Positions 34,394 through 41,450 of a stretch of DNA of 64,000 bases are shown here, one piece after another (within the stretch, counting starts at the first letter, position 1; every line of letters begins with the position of its first letter). Source of the stretch: CAYFUG01 sp964346295 (lineage in GTDB: Bacteria > Patescibacteriota > Minisyncoccia > Moranbacterales > DUUL01); the NCBI GenBank assembly GCA_964346295.1, contig CAYFUG010000003.1, positions 8,060-72,059 on the forward strand. The letters run 5' to 3'. The notes beneath the pieces are model-generated. The model searched no databases. It was not told the DNA's origin and saw only the letters and a program-made list of their open reading frames with translations. Both the position numbers and the translations under genes were made by a program.

Positions 34394-34478
34394 CAGAAAT
34401 AGGAGTTAAAGATTGGAATTTGGAACTTAATAACAGGCTCCACAAAAAATGAACTGGGGTCGAAAGTTTTTCGTGATA

Positions 34479-34600
34479 TAAAAGTTTTAAATTTAGATGC
34501 GATTCTAGGCGCAGGCAAGGCTTCGCTTGAGTCGTACTAGAAGGTACGGCGAGACGAAAAGTAGCCTGCAACAACGAAGCGCACTAAATTTAAAAGTTTT
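34479..34600 (+). repeat. Family H hairpin repeat, copy 10, between two tRNA genes
   Basis: The arms TTTTAAATTTAGATGCG and CGCACTAAATTTAAAAGTTTT pair, the mid-stem GCAGGC/GCCTGC is perfect and the core is GTCGTACTAGAAGGTACGGC. This is the one complete copy not at the end of an intact minus-strand gene. Confidence 0.85.
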
Positions 34601-34608
34601 AAGCCCAA

Positions 34609-34683
34609 GCGGGCGTGGTTCAGTGGTAGAACATCTCCTTGCCAAGGAGAAGATCGCGAGTTCGATTCTCGTCGCCCGCTCCA
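34609..34683 (+). tRNA. tRNA-Gly (anticodon GCC)
   Basis: The acceptor GCGGGCG/CGCCCGC, anticodon loop TTGCCAA in a TCTCC/GGAGA stem and T arm GCGAGTTCGATTCTCGT are complete. Discriminator T and CCA are encoded. A terminator follows 9 bp later. Confidence 0.95.
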
Positions 34684-35343
34684 ACATAAAATAGCCTCAT
34701 TAAATTTGAGGCTGTTTTTGTTTCTTCAAAGCTCCCTTCTTGTGCATCAGAATTTAAAGAAGGACAAGCAAAGCAATAAGGATCCAATTGCAAAAAATAG
34801 AATACCGAACCGGGAATTACGCCTTCTGTCTTCTTCTCTCGATACATCTTCTTCTCGGCATCCTTAATTAAATCATTATTATTCTCAAAGAACTCTTTTA
34901 AAAGACTCCTGTACTTTTGCCGGTGAATTCTCTTTATTAATTCAACTTGCTTTCTAAAAATATCTAAATCTTCTCTTCTTGAACTCTCTAAGTTTTTATA
35001 ATTTTCATTCAGAATTCCTTGTGAATAACCTATACCCTTGATAATAGTCAAAAATAAAAGAAACTCACCCACAAAAAACAACAATGCATTACTCGCATTC
35101 TCAATTGCTAAAACCAAATCCTGCTATAACTCCAGCGGTAGTTGCTATCGTATAAATAAACTCAATCCCCTTAAAATAAACGTCTTCCGTTTTTTCGCTG
35201 TAAGAAATTAATACTGAGGAAAAAGATTGAAAAACAAGCCTTATTGCTCCTTTATGGAATTCCTCTAGCTCATCTAAGCTCAATTTATTTTTCATAACAC
35301 TTTGAAGTCTTATGTTATTAGTTCTTAATATCACAACTCTCAT
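34620..35343 (-). pseudogene. Frameshifted membrane protein gene running into tRNA-Gly
   Basis: Two minus-strand frames overlap at 35101-35117 and together encode one protein. The first ends in ...TIATTAGVIAGFGFSN and the second continues AIENASNALLFFVGEFLLFLTII. Dropping one T of the run near 35108 would join them into one hydrophobic hairpin. A Lys/Glu-rich soluble domain follows (LIKRIHRQKYRSLLKEFF). The second frame has no stop before the antisense of the tRNA-Gly terminator and gene, so the original 3' end is lost or the gene truly ends there. Function is unknown. Confidence 0.5.
34693..34718 (+). terminator. Terminator after tRNA-Gly
   Basis: AGCCTCA and TGAGGCT form a perfect stem with a seven-base loop, followed by GTTTTTG. 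Confidence 0.85.
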
Positions 35344-35478
35344 GAATAATCATTGCAACAAATATTTTCAATAAAGCCAAACCACCGAGCCACCAAAGCA
35401 ACTAGACAACCAGAGTATTCCATGATACCATTGTTCTTTAGTCTGAATAATTCTTCTACTTCTTAACAAGTCTAGCTA

Positions 35479-38346
35479 ATGCCCAAATCAAAATCCTTCC
35501 CAACCTCCCATAGCCAACAATTTCTTTCTATCCGAGGGGCCCGCCAGAACAATCTCCAGAATATTGACTTGGATATTCCCAAGCACCAACTGGTGGTCAT
35601 CACTGGCGTGTCCGGAAGCGGTAAAAGCTCCCTGGCCTTCGATGTCATTTACCAAGAAGGTCTCCGTCGCTACCTGGAAAACCTCTCTCTTCAGGGAAAG
35701 TTCTTTCTTCAAGATCTTCAAAAGCCCCGCGTGAGGGCGATTAAAAATCTTTCGCCCACACTGGCCCTCCGTCAAACCGCCAGCAACAAAACCCCCCGCT
35801 CCACCGTGGGTACTGCTACCGAAATTCACGAAATTTTTCGTACTCTTTTAGCTCACTTTGGCACTCCCCACTGTCCTCAGTGTGACATTCCTCTTCAGAG
35901 AACTGATCCTGGGGAACTCCTAGAAAAACTCAGGCAACTTGCCAAAAACAGGCAACTTGCCATTCTAGCCCCCTGGGAGAGCAGTTCTTCGATGAATGCG
36001 GCGACCAATCTAGAGAATAAAAAGGCTGAGATTTTAGATAAAATCGAACGAGCCGGCTTTGCCAAGGTTTATACCGAAGAGAAGATTTATTCCCTAAAAG
36101 AACTCCGGGATAATTCTGATTGGAAACCCGAAAGTAAAATCTACATTTTAATCGATAAACTCACCCATCCCGGGAAAAACTTCGATACCGAAAGAGTCAG
36201 TGACTCTCTCCGCAGCGCCTTGGCAATTTCCCCCAATAATCAAGCCCTGGCTTTAATTAACAACCGGGAGAAAATCTCCTTCTCTGATCATTTCTTCTGT
36301 TCCCAATGCGACTTTCGCCTCCATCCTCTCTCTCGAAGAGATTTTTCCTTTAACAATCCTCAGGGAGCTTGCCCTACTTGCTCCGGACTAGGAAAAGTCC
36401 TCTCTTTCGAAGAGCCACTCTTGGTTACCAACTCCAAACTCTCAATCTTAGAAGGTGCCATCGCCCCCCTTTCTCGCTCTTTGGGTAAGCTTTCACCTCG
36501 CTCCCGCCTCTTGCAAATATTACAGGCTTTCGCAGAAAAAAATAACTTCCGCCTCGATCAACCGCTGGAGAAAATTTCTTCTGGACTTCTTAAGAAACTT
36601 TTCCGTTATCCTAAAGGTGAAAAGCTCACTATCTCAGGCGCTCGCGGTAAGCTAGAATCGATAACTTTTTACGGATTAATACCAGAACTAGAGCAGCGCC
36701 TCCAGCAGTCTACTAACGAGAATCAAAAAAATGAACTCAAGAAATACGCTCGTTGGAAAACCTGCTCTCTCTGCCAAGGCCACCGACTTAAGGAGAGCTT
36801 TTTAAAGGTAAAATTTGCCAGCCTTAGTTTAGTAGAGTTCACTGGTTGGGAAATCAAAACTCTATCAGAATGGGCCGAAAAAGTTGATCCTAAAAACCTC
36901 GCCTCGGGCTCTCAAGAATTTCTCGCCGAATTGACTCCTCGCTTGGAAAATTTGGTGGAGGTTGGCTTGGGCTATTTAAGCCTAGGTCGTAGTACCGACA
37001 GTCTCTCCGGGGGAGAATTTCAACGCCTCCGCTTGGCTAGCCAGTTGCGCAGTCAATTGAGTGAAGTTATTTACATTTTAGATGAACCTTCCGCTGGTCT
37101 TCACCCTCAGGATACTCGCCGCCTCATCAAAACTCTTCGGAAATTTCCTGCTCAAAATAACTCTGTGTTGGTAGTAGAACACGACACTGAGATTATTCAA
37201 AACGCCGACTGGGTAATTGACATTGGACCACAGGGAGGCACCAAAGGAGGCCAAGTGGTTTTTCAGGGTCCGCCTAAGAAGTTAACCACTACCGAAACCG
37301 AGACTGCTCGCCTCTTGAAACCGGATCACGCTAAAAATTTTCGCTCTCAGCAAAGAAAACCGGTAGCCCACCTCACTCTTCAAAAAGCCCGTTGCAACAA
37401 TCTCAAAGACTTAACAGTTAAAATTCCCCTGGGTAATCTAATCTCGGTTACCGGAGTTTCTGGTAGCGGAAAAAGTACCTTAATTAGCGATGTTTTAGCT
37501 CCCAATCTCAAGCGCCTCCTCAATCAAAAGCCCTTGGAAGATTGTCAGGGCCTCCAGTTTAGTAAATCTTCAGAAGAAATCAGCAAAGTAATCATTGCCC
37601 GCCAAAGTCCTATTGGGCGCTCCAGCCGCTCCACAGTGGCCACTTATACCGGAATTTTTGATCCGATCCGGGCTTTTTTTGCCGACACTCCTCAAGCTAA
37701 AGAAAAAGGCCTTGCGGCTAGCGCCTTTTCTTTTAATATGCGGGGCGGCCGCTGTGAGCACTGCCAAGGAGAAGGCCGGCAAAAAATTCCTATGGCTTTT
37801 ATGGAAGATGTTTCCGCTCCCTGTTCGACTTGCCAGGGCACTCGCTATAATGCCAAAGCTCTCTCTGTTAAGCGTCAAGGAGTCAATATTTCTCAAGTCC
37901 TAGAAATGAACTTAGAATATGCTTATCATTTCTTTGCCTTTCACGACTTAATTCGGCAACGCATCAAACCACTGCTGGATATCGGGTTAGGCTATCTGAA
38001 ACTCGGCCAAGCTGCCCCAGAACTTTCCGGAGGAGAAGCCCAGCGCATTAAACTAGCTACTGAACTAGGCCGCAAAACTTATGGTCGAGCTCTTTTCGTT
38101 CTAGATGAGCCTACCATTGGACTTCATCTCAGTGATGCCGCTCGTCTCCTCAAAATTCTTCAAGCTCTAGTAAAAGAAGGCAACTCCGTGCTGTTAATTG
38201 AGCACAATTTAGACCTAATCACCGCTAGCGATCATGTCATCGAATTGGGACCCGGGGGCGGAAAAGCCGGCGGACAAATCATCTTTCAAGGCTCTCCTGC
38301 CCAACTAAAAAAAGCCTCCACCCCCACGGGGAAAGCTTTGAGATAA
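35479..38346 (+). CDS. uvrA: Excinuclease ABC subunit A
   Basis: UvrA is the damage-sensing ATPase of nucleotide excision repair. The 955-residue protein has two ABC modules: Walker A GVSGSGKSSLAFDVIY and GVSGSGKSTLISDVL, signatures SLSGGEFQRLRLA and ELSGGEAQRIKLA, and Walker B LDEPSAGLHP and LDEPTIGLHL. The C-terminal zinc finger is CEHCQGEG ... CSTCQGTRYN, with FMEDVSAPC between. The region after the first Walker A (FFLQDLQKPRVRAIKNLSP) is diverged from the usual YARQFLG...KP form but keeps the order. UvrC is at the right end of this window; UvrB is not present. Confidence 0.93.
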   Translation: MPKSKSFPTSHSQQFLSIRGARQNNLQNIDLDIPKHQLVVITGVSGSGKSSLAFDVIYQEGLRRYLENLSLQGKFFLQDLQKPRVRAIKNLSPTLALRQTASNKTPRSTVGTATEIHEIFRTLLAHFGTPHCPQCDIPLQRTDPGELLEKLRQLAKNRQLAILAPWESSSSMNAATNLENKKAEILDKIERAGFAKVYTEEKIYSLKELRDNSDWKPESKIYILIDKLTHPGKNFDTERVSDSLRSALAISPNNQALALINNREKISFSDHFFCSQCDFRLHPLSRRDFSFNNPQGACPTCSGLGKVLSFEEPLLVTNSKLSILEGAIAPLSRSLGKLSPRSRLLQILQAFAEKNNFRLDQPLEKISSGLLKKLFRYPKGEKLTISGARGKLESITFYGLIPELEQRLQQSTNENQKNELKKYARWKTCSLCQGHRLKESFLKVKFASLSLVEFTGWEIKTLSEWAEKVDPKNLASGSQEFLAELTPRLENLVEVGLGYLSLGRSTDSLSGGEFQRLRLASQLRSQLSEVIYILDEPSAGLHPQDTRRLIKTLRKFPAQNNSVLVVEHDTEIIQNADWVIDIGPQGGTKGGQVVFQGPPKKLTTTETETARLLKPDHAKNFRSQQRKPVAHLTLQKARCNNLKDLTVKIPLGNLISVTGVSGSGKSTLISDVLAPNLKRLLNQKPLEDCQGLQFSKSSEEISKVIIARQSPIGRSSRSTVATYTGIFDPIRAFFADTPQAKEKGLAASAFSFNMRGGRCEHCQGEGRQKIPMAFMEDVSAPCSTCQGTRYNAKALSVKRQGVNISQVLEMNLEYAYHFFAFHDLIRQRIKPLLDIGLGYLKLGQAAPELSGGEAQRIKLATELGRKTYGRALFVLDEPTIGLHLSDAARLLKILQALVKEGNSVLLIEHNLDLITASDHVIELGPGGGKAGGQIIFQGSPAQLKKASTPTGKALR

Positions 38347-38390
38347 ATTTAAATTTTAGGGATCTTTGTTTTTTCAGAAACTAGTCCCTC

Positions 38391-38969
38391 TCATCCAAAA
38401 AGGATATCCGGAATAACCATAGGCAATACTGATCCAATACCAAAAGAAATTGCCAATATTACGAAAATTAGATAGATAAAATTTTTCTTGTCAGGTATAA
38501 ATTTAAAAATAGCTAATAAGATAAGCGTCGTAATTAGAGAAATTATCAAATAGATAGAAACAAAAATTGGTATTAACACAAAAAAAGGTGCCCCTCCAAA
38601 ACTCAACAAAAACAAAGTCAATGAAATAGCAATCCCAGAAATTAAGAAAGAAAATATCCAATCAATAATAACTTGAGAAGACTTATTTTTACGATCACTC
38701 CAGCAGCTAATCACATAATTAGCAAAAGAAAATCCTGGCAAAAAATTAAAAATGTACGACCCCAGGAGAACCGCTCCTGGATTAATCCCAGTTCCTAAGA
38801 ATTCTCTGCCTCTTGCCAAAAATATTATTACAATAGCCAGTAGAAACCTATTTAAAAATAAAAAGGTGGCTACCATTAGTATCTTCCCTCCTGTATTTTT
38901 CCTATTATCGCCCCCTAGGTTTAATTGACTCTCCGAACCATTCTCCGGAGAATTTAAATCTGTTTCCAC
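38391..38969 (-). CDS. Multi-pass membrane protein, unknown function
   Basis: This 192-residue protein has a polar N-terminus (~28 residues) and about five hydrophobic segments, e.g. ILMVATFLFLNRFLLAIVII and FFVLIPIFVSIYLIISLI. No catalytic or family motif is seen. It lies between uvrA (convergent) and tRNA-Leu on the same strand as the tRNA. Confidence 0.55.
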   Translation of the reverse strand: METDLNSPENGSESQLNLGGDNRKNTGGKILMVATFLFLNRFLLAIVIIFLARGREFLGTGINPGAVLLGSYIFNFLPGFSFANYVISCWSDRKNKSSQVIIDWIFSFLISGIAISLTLFLLSFGGAPFFVLIPIFVSIYLIISLITTLILLAIFKFIPDKKNFIYLIFVILAISFGIGSVLPMVIPDILFG

Positions 38970-39005
38970 TTGAATTTCTATTTTTATTTAAAATTAAAAT
39001 AACCA

Positions 39006-39093
39006 TGGTGCCCGAGGCGGGAATCGAACCCGCACGAGTTATGCACTCAAGGGATTTTAAGTCCCTCGCGTCTACCAATTCCGCCACCCGGGC
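39006..39093 (-). tRNA. tRNA-Leu (anticodon TAA)
   Basis: The acceptor GCCCGGG/CTCGGGC, anticodon loop CTTAAAA in an AGGGA/TCCCT stem, long variable arm and T arm GCGGGTTCGATTCCCGC are complete. CCA is encoded. Confidence 0.95.
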
Positions 39094-39197
39094 AAAACTA
39101 TTTGATCCTAGCAAAAAACCAGGATCTTTACTTTGAGATCTTCAAATTCAAAAAAGGGCCAAGAGGTTCTGATTTTCGATCTTGCCCATAAAGCTAA

Positions 39198-39318
39198 GGG
39201 CTTTCATGTTTGGATGCGATTCTAGGAAAAATCGAGGCTTCGCTTGAGGCGTACTGAAAGGTACGGTGAAAGCGAAACGCAGGTTTTGACAACGAAGCGC
39301 GCCAAACAGGGAAGCCCC
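39198..39318 (+). repeat. Family H hairpin repeat, copy 11
   Basis: The arms GGGCTTTCATGTTTGGATGCG and CGCGCCAAACAGGGAAGCCC pair, the upper stem is TTCGCTT/AAAGCGAA and the core GGCGTACTGAAAGGTACGG. It differs from copy 14 at essentially one position inside the element. Confidence 0.9.
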
Positions 39319-39327
39319 TTGGAAAAG

Positions 39328-39409
39328 AGGTCGCATCCGGAACTGTTATTCCGTCCGAGGAATAACAGCGGAGTTACAGGAGTTTTGCAGGCTCTCGCCT
39401 AACTATTTC
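39328..39409 (-). pseudogene. tRNA-Cys remnant with hairpin-expanded T loop
   Basis: On the plus strand it shares GGTCGCATCCGGAA and CGGAGT-ACAG-TTTTGCAG-GCCTAAC with the intact tRNA-Cys 20 bp away. The seven-base T loop is replaced by CTGTTATTCC-GTCC-GAGGAATAACAG, a perfect small hairpin. The 5' acceptor half is missing. Confidence 0.65.
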
Positions 39410-39420
39410 AAATTCCTTTT

Positions 39421-39494
39421 TGGAGGTCGCATCCGGAATTGAACCGGAGTACAGGGTTTTGCAGACCCTTGCCTAACCACTCGGCCATGCGACC
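39421..39494 (-). tRNA. tRNA-Cys (anticodon GCA)
   Basis: The acceptor GGTCGCA/TGCGACC, anticodon loop CTGCAAA in an AGGGT/ACCCT stem and T arm CCGGTTCAATTCCGG are complete. The discriminator is T, as expected for Cys, and CCA is encoded. It is flanked on both sides by degenerate copies of itself. Confidence 0.95.
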
Positions 39495-39520
39495 TTATAA
39501 AAATGTAAAGTGCGGAATGC

Positions 39521-39600
39521 GCACTCGCATCCGGAACTGCGCCCCGAAGGGAATTAAACAGCGGAGTGCAGGGTTTTTTGCTTATTACTCGCCCAGCAAC
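39521..39600 (-). pseudogene. tRNA-Cys remnant 2 with expanded T loop
   Basis: It shares CTCGCATCCGGAA and CGGAGTGCAGGGTTTT with tRNA-Cys. The T loop is replaced by a different insert (CTGCGCCCCGAAGGG...AAACAG), which again starts with CTG and ends with CAG. The anticodon half is decayed. Confidence 0.55.
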
Positions 39601-39629
39601 CTCATGTAAAATAAAATTGGGATGTTTGT

Positions 39630-39690
39630 TCGCGTCCGGAACTGTTATTCCGGCCGAGGAATAACAGCGGAGTTACAGGAGTTTTCGGTT
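39630..39690 (-). pseudogene. tRNA-Cys remnant 3 with expanded T loop
   Basis: It shares TCGCGTCCGGAA and CGGAGTTACAGGAGTTTT with the remnant at 39328. The same T-loop hairpin is inserted (CTGTTATTCCGGCC...GGAATAACAG). It ends at a diverged family P repeat. Confidence 0.55.
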
Positions 39691-39729
39691 CCTCCTTTCA
39701 AAAAGAGAGCCAGGAGAATTGGGAAACTC
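39687..39729 (+). repeat. Family P palindromic repeat, copy 4 (diverged)
   Basis: GGTTCCTCCTTTCAAAAAGAGAG followed by CCAGGAGAATTGGGAAAC follows the order of the family P consensus. Confidence 0.5.
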
Positions 39730-39932
39730 AAATAAAATTCTTCAGCTTCTAGACTAGAACCAAAACTAACTAGTATCCTTTATACCAAACCTTGAAAAAA
39801 TAAGCAAAGCGGAATTAATTTTAAAGCAACAAATTAACAAACTCAAATCCGAGTCTAAAGCCAGCTCTGCTATTTATTAAGCCTTAATTCATTTTGATAT
39901 TTAAAATTGTTTGAAAATTTGAAATTGAAAAT
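39730..39932. other. Spacer upstream end of the udg side, AT-rich repeat only
   Basis: No gene is seen. The last 35 bp (39899-39935) are the AT-rich leader-type repeat, here placed at the stop-codon side of the minus-strand udg gene. Confidence 0.4.
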
Positions 39933-40520
39933 TCAAGACTCCTCCTCCAACGCCTCTAGCAACTTCGGTAATTTCTTAAAATCTCCTAGTAAAGTCTCCC
40001 GCAAGCTACCGTTATACAAAGCCGCTGCCGGATGATAACAAACAAAAAAGGCTTGCTTTCCCAGTGGTGGAAAATCCCGTCGAAGTGCCCGTCCGTGGTA
40101 CTGAGTGATTCCATAGCCCGGAAAGAACCGCTGCAAACTATGGCGACCCAAAGTCACAATCACCTTAGGTTGAATAATTTGGAGCTGCCGCTCTAAAAAA
40201 GACCAACAAGTTTTTACCTCCTCTGGCAAAGGATCTCGATTACCAGGTGGCCGACACTTGACCACATTAGCAATAAATACTTGCTCCCTGGTCAAATTAA
40301 CTGAGGCCAAAAGCTCCTCTAAAAACTTACCTGCTGCTCCCACAAACGGCCGCCCTTGCTGATCTTCGTTTTTGCCTGGCCCCTCGCCAATTAGCAAAAT
40401 ATCTGCCTCCGGGTCTCCCTCCCCGGGCACTGTTAAAGTCCTCTCCTCGTGCAGCAAGCACTGCTTACAAACCGCAATCTCTTGAGCCAGTTTTTCTAAT
40501 TTTTGAGTTTTTTGAATCAT
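39933..40520 (-). CDS. udg: Family 4 uracil-DNA glycosylase
   Basis: The enzyme removes uracil from DNA and carries a 4Fe-4S cluster. The 195-residue protein has the N-terminal CKQC pair, motif 1 GEGPGKNEDQQGRPFVGAAG, further Cys in NVVKCRPPGNRDP and VKTCW, and the C-terminal motif CYHPAAAL. These four Cys are the cluster ligands expected for family 4. The gene is complete and stands next to a membrane protein gene on the same strand. Confidence 0.95.
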   Translation of the reverse strand: MIQKTQKLEKLAQEIAVCKQCLLHEERTLTVPGEGDPEADILLIGEGPGKNEDQQGRPFVGAAGKFLEELLASVNLTREQVFIANVVKCRPPGNRDPLPEEVKTCWSFLERQLQIIQPKVIVTLGRHSLQRFFPGYGITQYHGRALRRDFPPLGKQAFFVCYHPAAALYNGSLRETLLGDFKKLPKLLEALEEES

Positions 40521-40560
40521 TGATTAGCCAAAAATTTTTTAGCCAAATAAAGCCCCGCCA

Positions 40561-41154
40561 CTACAAGGGGATGTCTACGCCCAGTCGTTTCAGTAAAAAA
40601 TCATACACCACCAAAATAATCGCAAACACAAACACCATCGCCACTGCCTTCCACTTCCAATGGTGCTTTCGGTGATAATCCCGATCCTTATGTTTAAAGA
40701 CATCCAACAACTCGTCTCCGAATTTGATCGACAAGAAAGTCCCCAATCCAGAAAAAACAATGATCAGCCAAAAAGGCACTGGCTGATCCAAAATATGCTT
40801 AAAAAGAGCCAGGATCTTGGTCTGCTGATAAATATCTGGATTTAAAAAGTAAGCATAAACATTCAAGCTAATCGCCGCGCCCCAGACCAAAATCTCTGCT
40901 ATGAGCATTGGTATTCCCAACAGAATTCTCACTGGAAAATCAATTAAAAAACCGGCATCCGCAATCGGCGTACATAGCACAAAAAACGACCAGGTCAGCC
41001 AAGCAATCAACAACCCCTGACTCACTCCGTAGTGCCAAGAAATAAAAATAAAGTAGCCCAAAAACACCGCCAAAACCATTCCGAATTTTAGCCCCACATG
41101 CCGATGCGTCTCATGTTTTAATTTCAATTGTGGTTTTTTTGTTTTTTTAGTCAT
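40561..41154 (-). CDS. Multi-pass membrane protein with His-rich loop
   Basis: This 197-residue protein has a basic N-terminus (KKTKKPQLKLKHETHRH) and about five hydrophobic segments. The segment before the last carries KHKDRDYHRKHHWKWK, a basic and His-rich cytoplasmic stretch. No family is certain. It starts 41 bp upstream of udg and may share its transcript. Confidence 0.6.
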   Translation of the reverse strand: MTKKTKKPQLKLKHETHRHVGLKFGMVLAVFLGYFIFISWHYGVSQGLLIAWLTWSFFVLCTPIADAGFLIDFPVRILLGIPMLIAEILVWGAAISLNVYAYFLNPDIYQQTKILALFKHILDQPVPFWLIIVFSGLGTFLSIKFGDELLDVFKHKDRDYHRKHHWKWKAVAMVFVFAIILVVYDFLLKRLGVDIPL

Positions 41155-41269
41155 AGACTGGACAGCTCGCTCCTAGTTAAAAAGGCGACTTAACCCCTAC
41201 TTAGAGCCTTCCTGCTTAGATGGCATTCTACCAGTTTTATCCTAACAAAAAAATCGACCACTCAAATTA

Positions 41270-41296
41270 AGGCTTTCATCTTTGAGGAAAAGTCGA
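41270..41296 (+). repeat. Family H fragment, left arm only
   Basis: AAGGCTTTCATCTTTGAGGAAAAG matches the left arm of family H, but no core or right arm follows before copy 13 begins at 41330. Confidence 0.5.
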
Positions 41297-41329
41297 TACT
41301 CCGGTATCCGTGCTGAAAATAAAATCCTA

Positions 41330-41450
41330 GGGCTTTTCATTTTTTAGGAAAGTTCTAGGCGCAATTGAGAATCGAAGTGAGCTGTACTGAGAAGTACAGT
41401 GAGCGAGAATCGGAAATTGCAACAACGAAATTTCCCAAAAATGGAAGTCT
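41330..41450 (+). repeat. Family H hairpin repeat, copy 13, at the end of secA
   Basis: The mid-stem GCAATT/AATTGC is perfect, the core is CTGTACTGAGAAGTACAGT and the arms TTTTCATTTTTTAGGAAA and TTTCCCAAAAATGGAAG pair. It ends at the secA stop codon. Confidence 0.9.

Noticed and set aside
34317..34574. 85-codon minus-strand ORF
   Set aside because: It is the antisense of tRNA-Phe plus family H copy 10; the protein-like look comes from the open frame of the repeat.
38905..39114. 69-codon minus-strand ORF
   Set aside because: It is a translation of tRNA-Leu and overlaps the real membrane protein gene in another frame.
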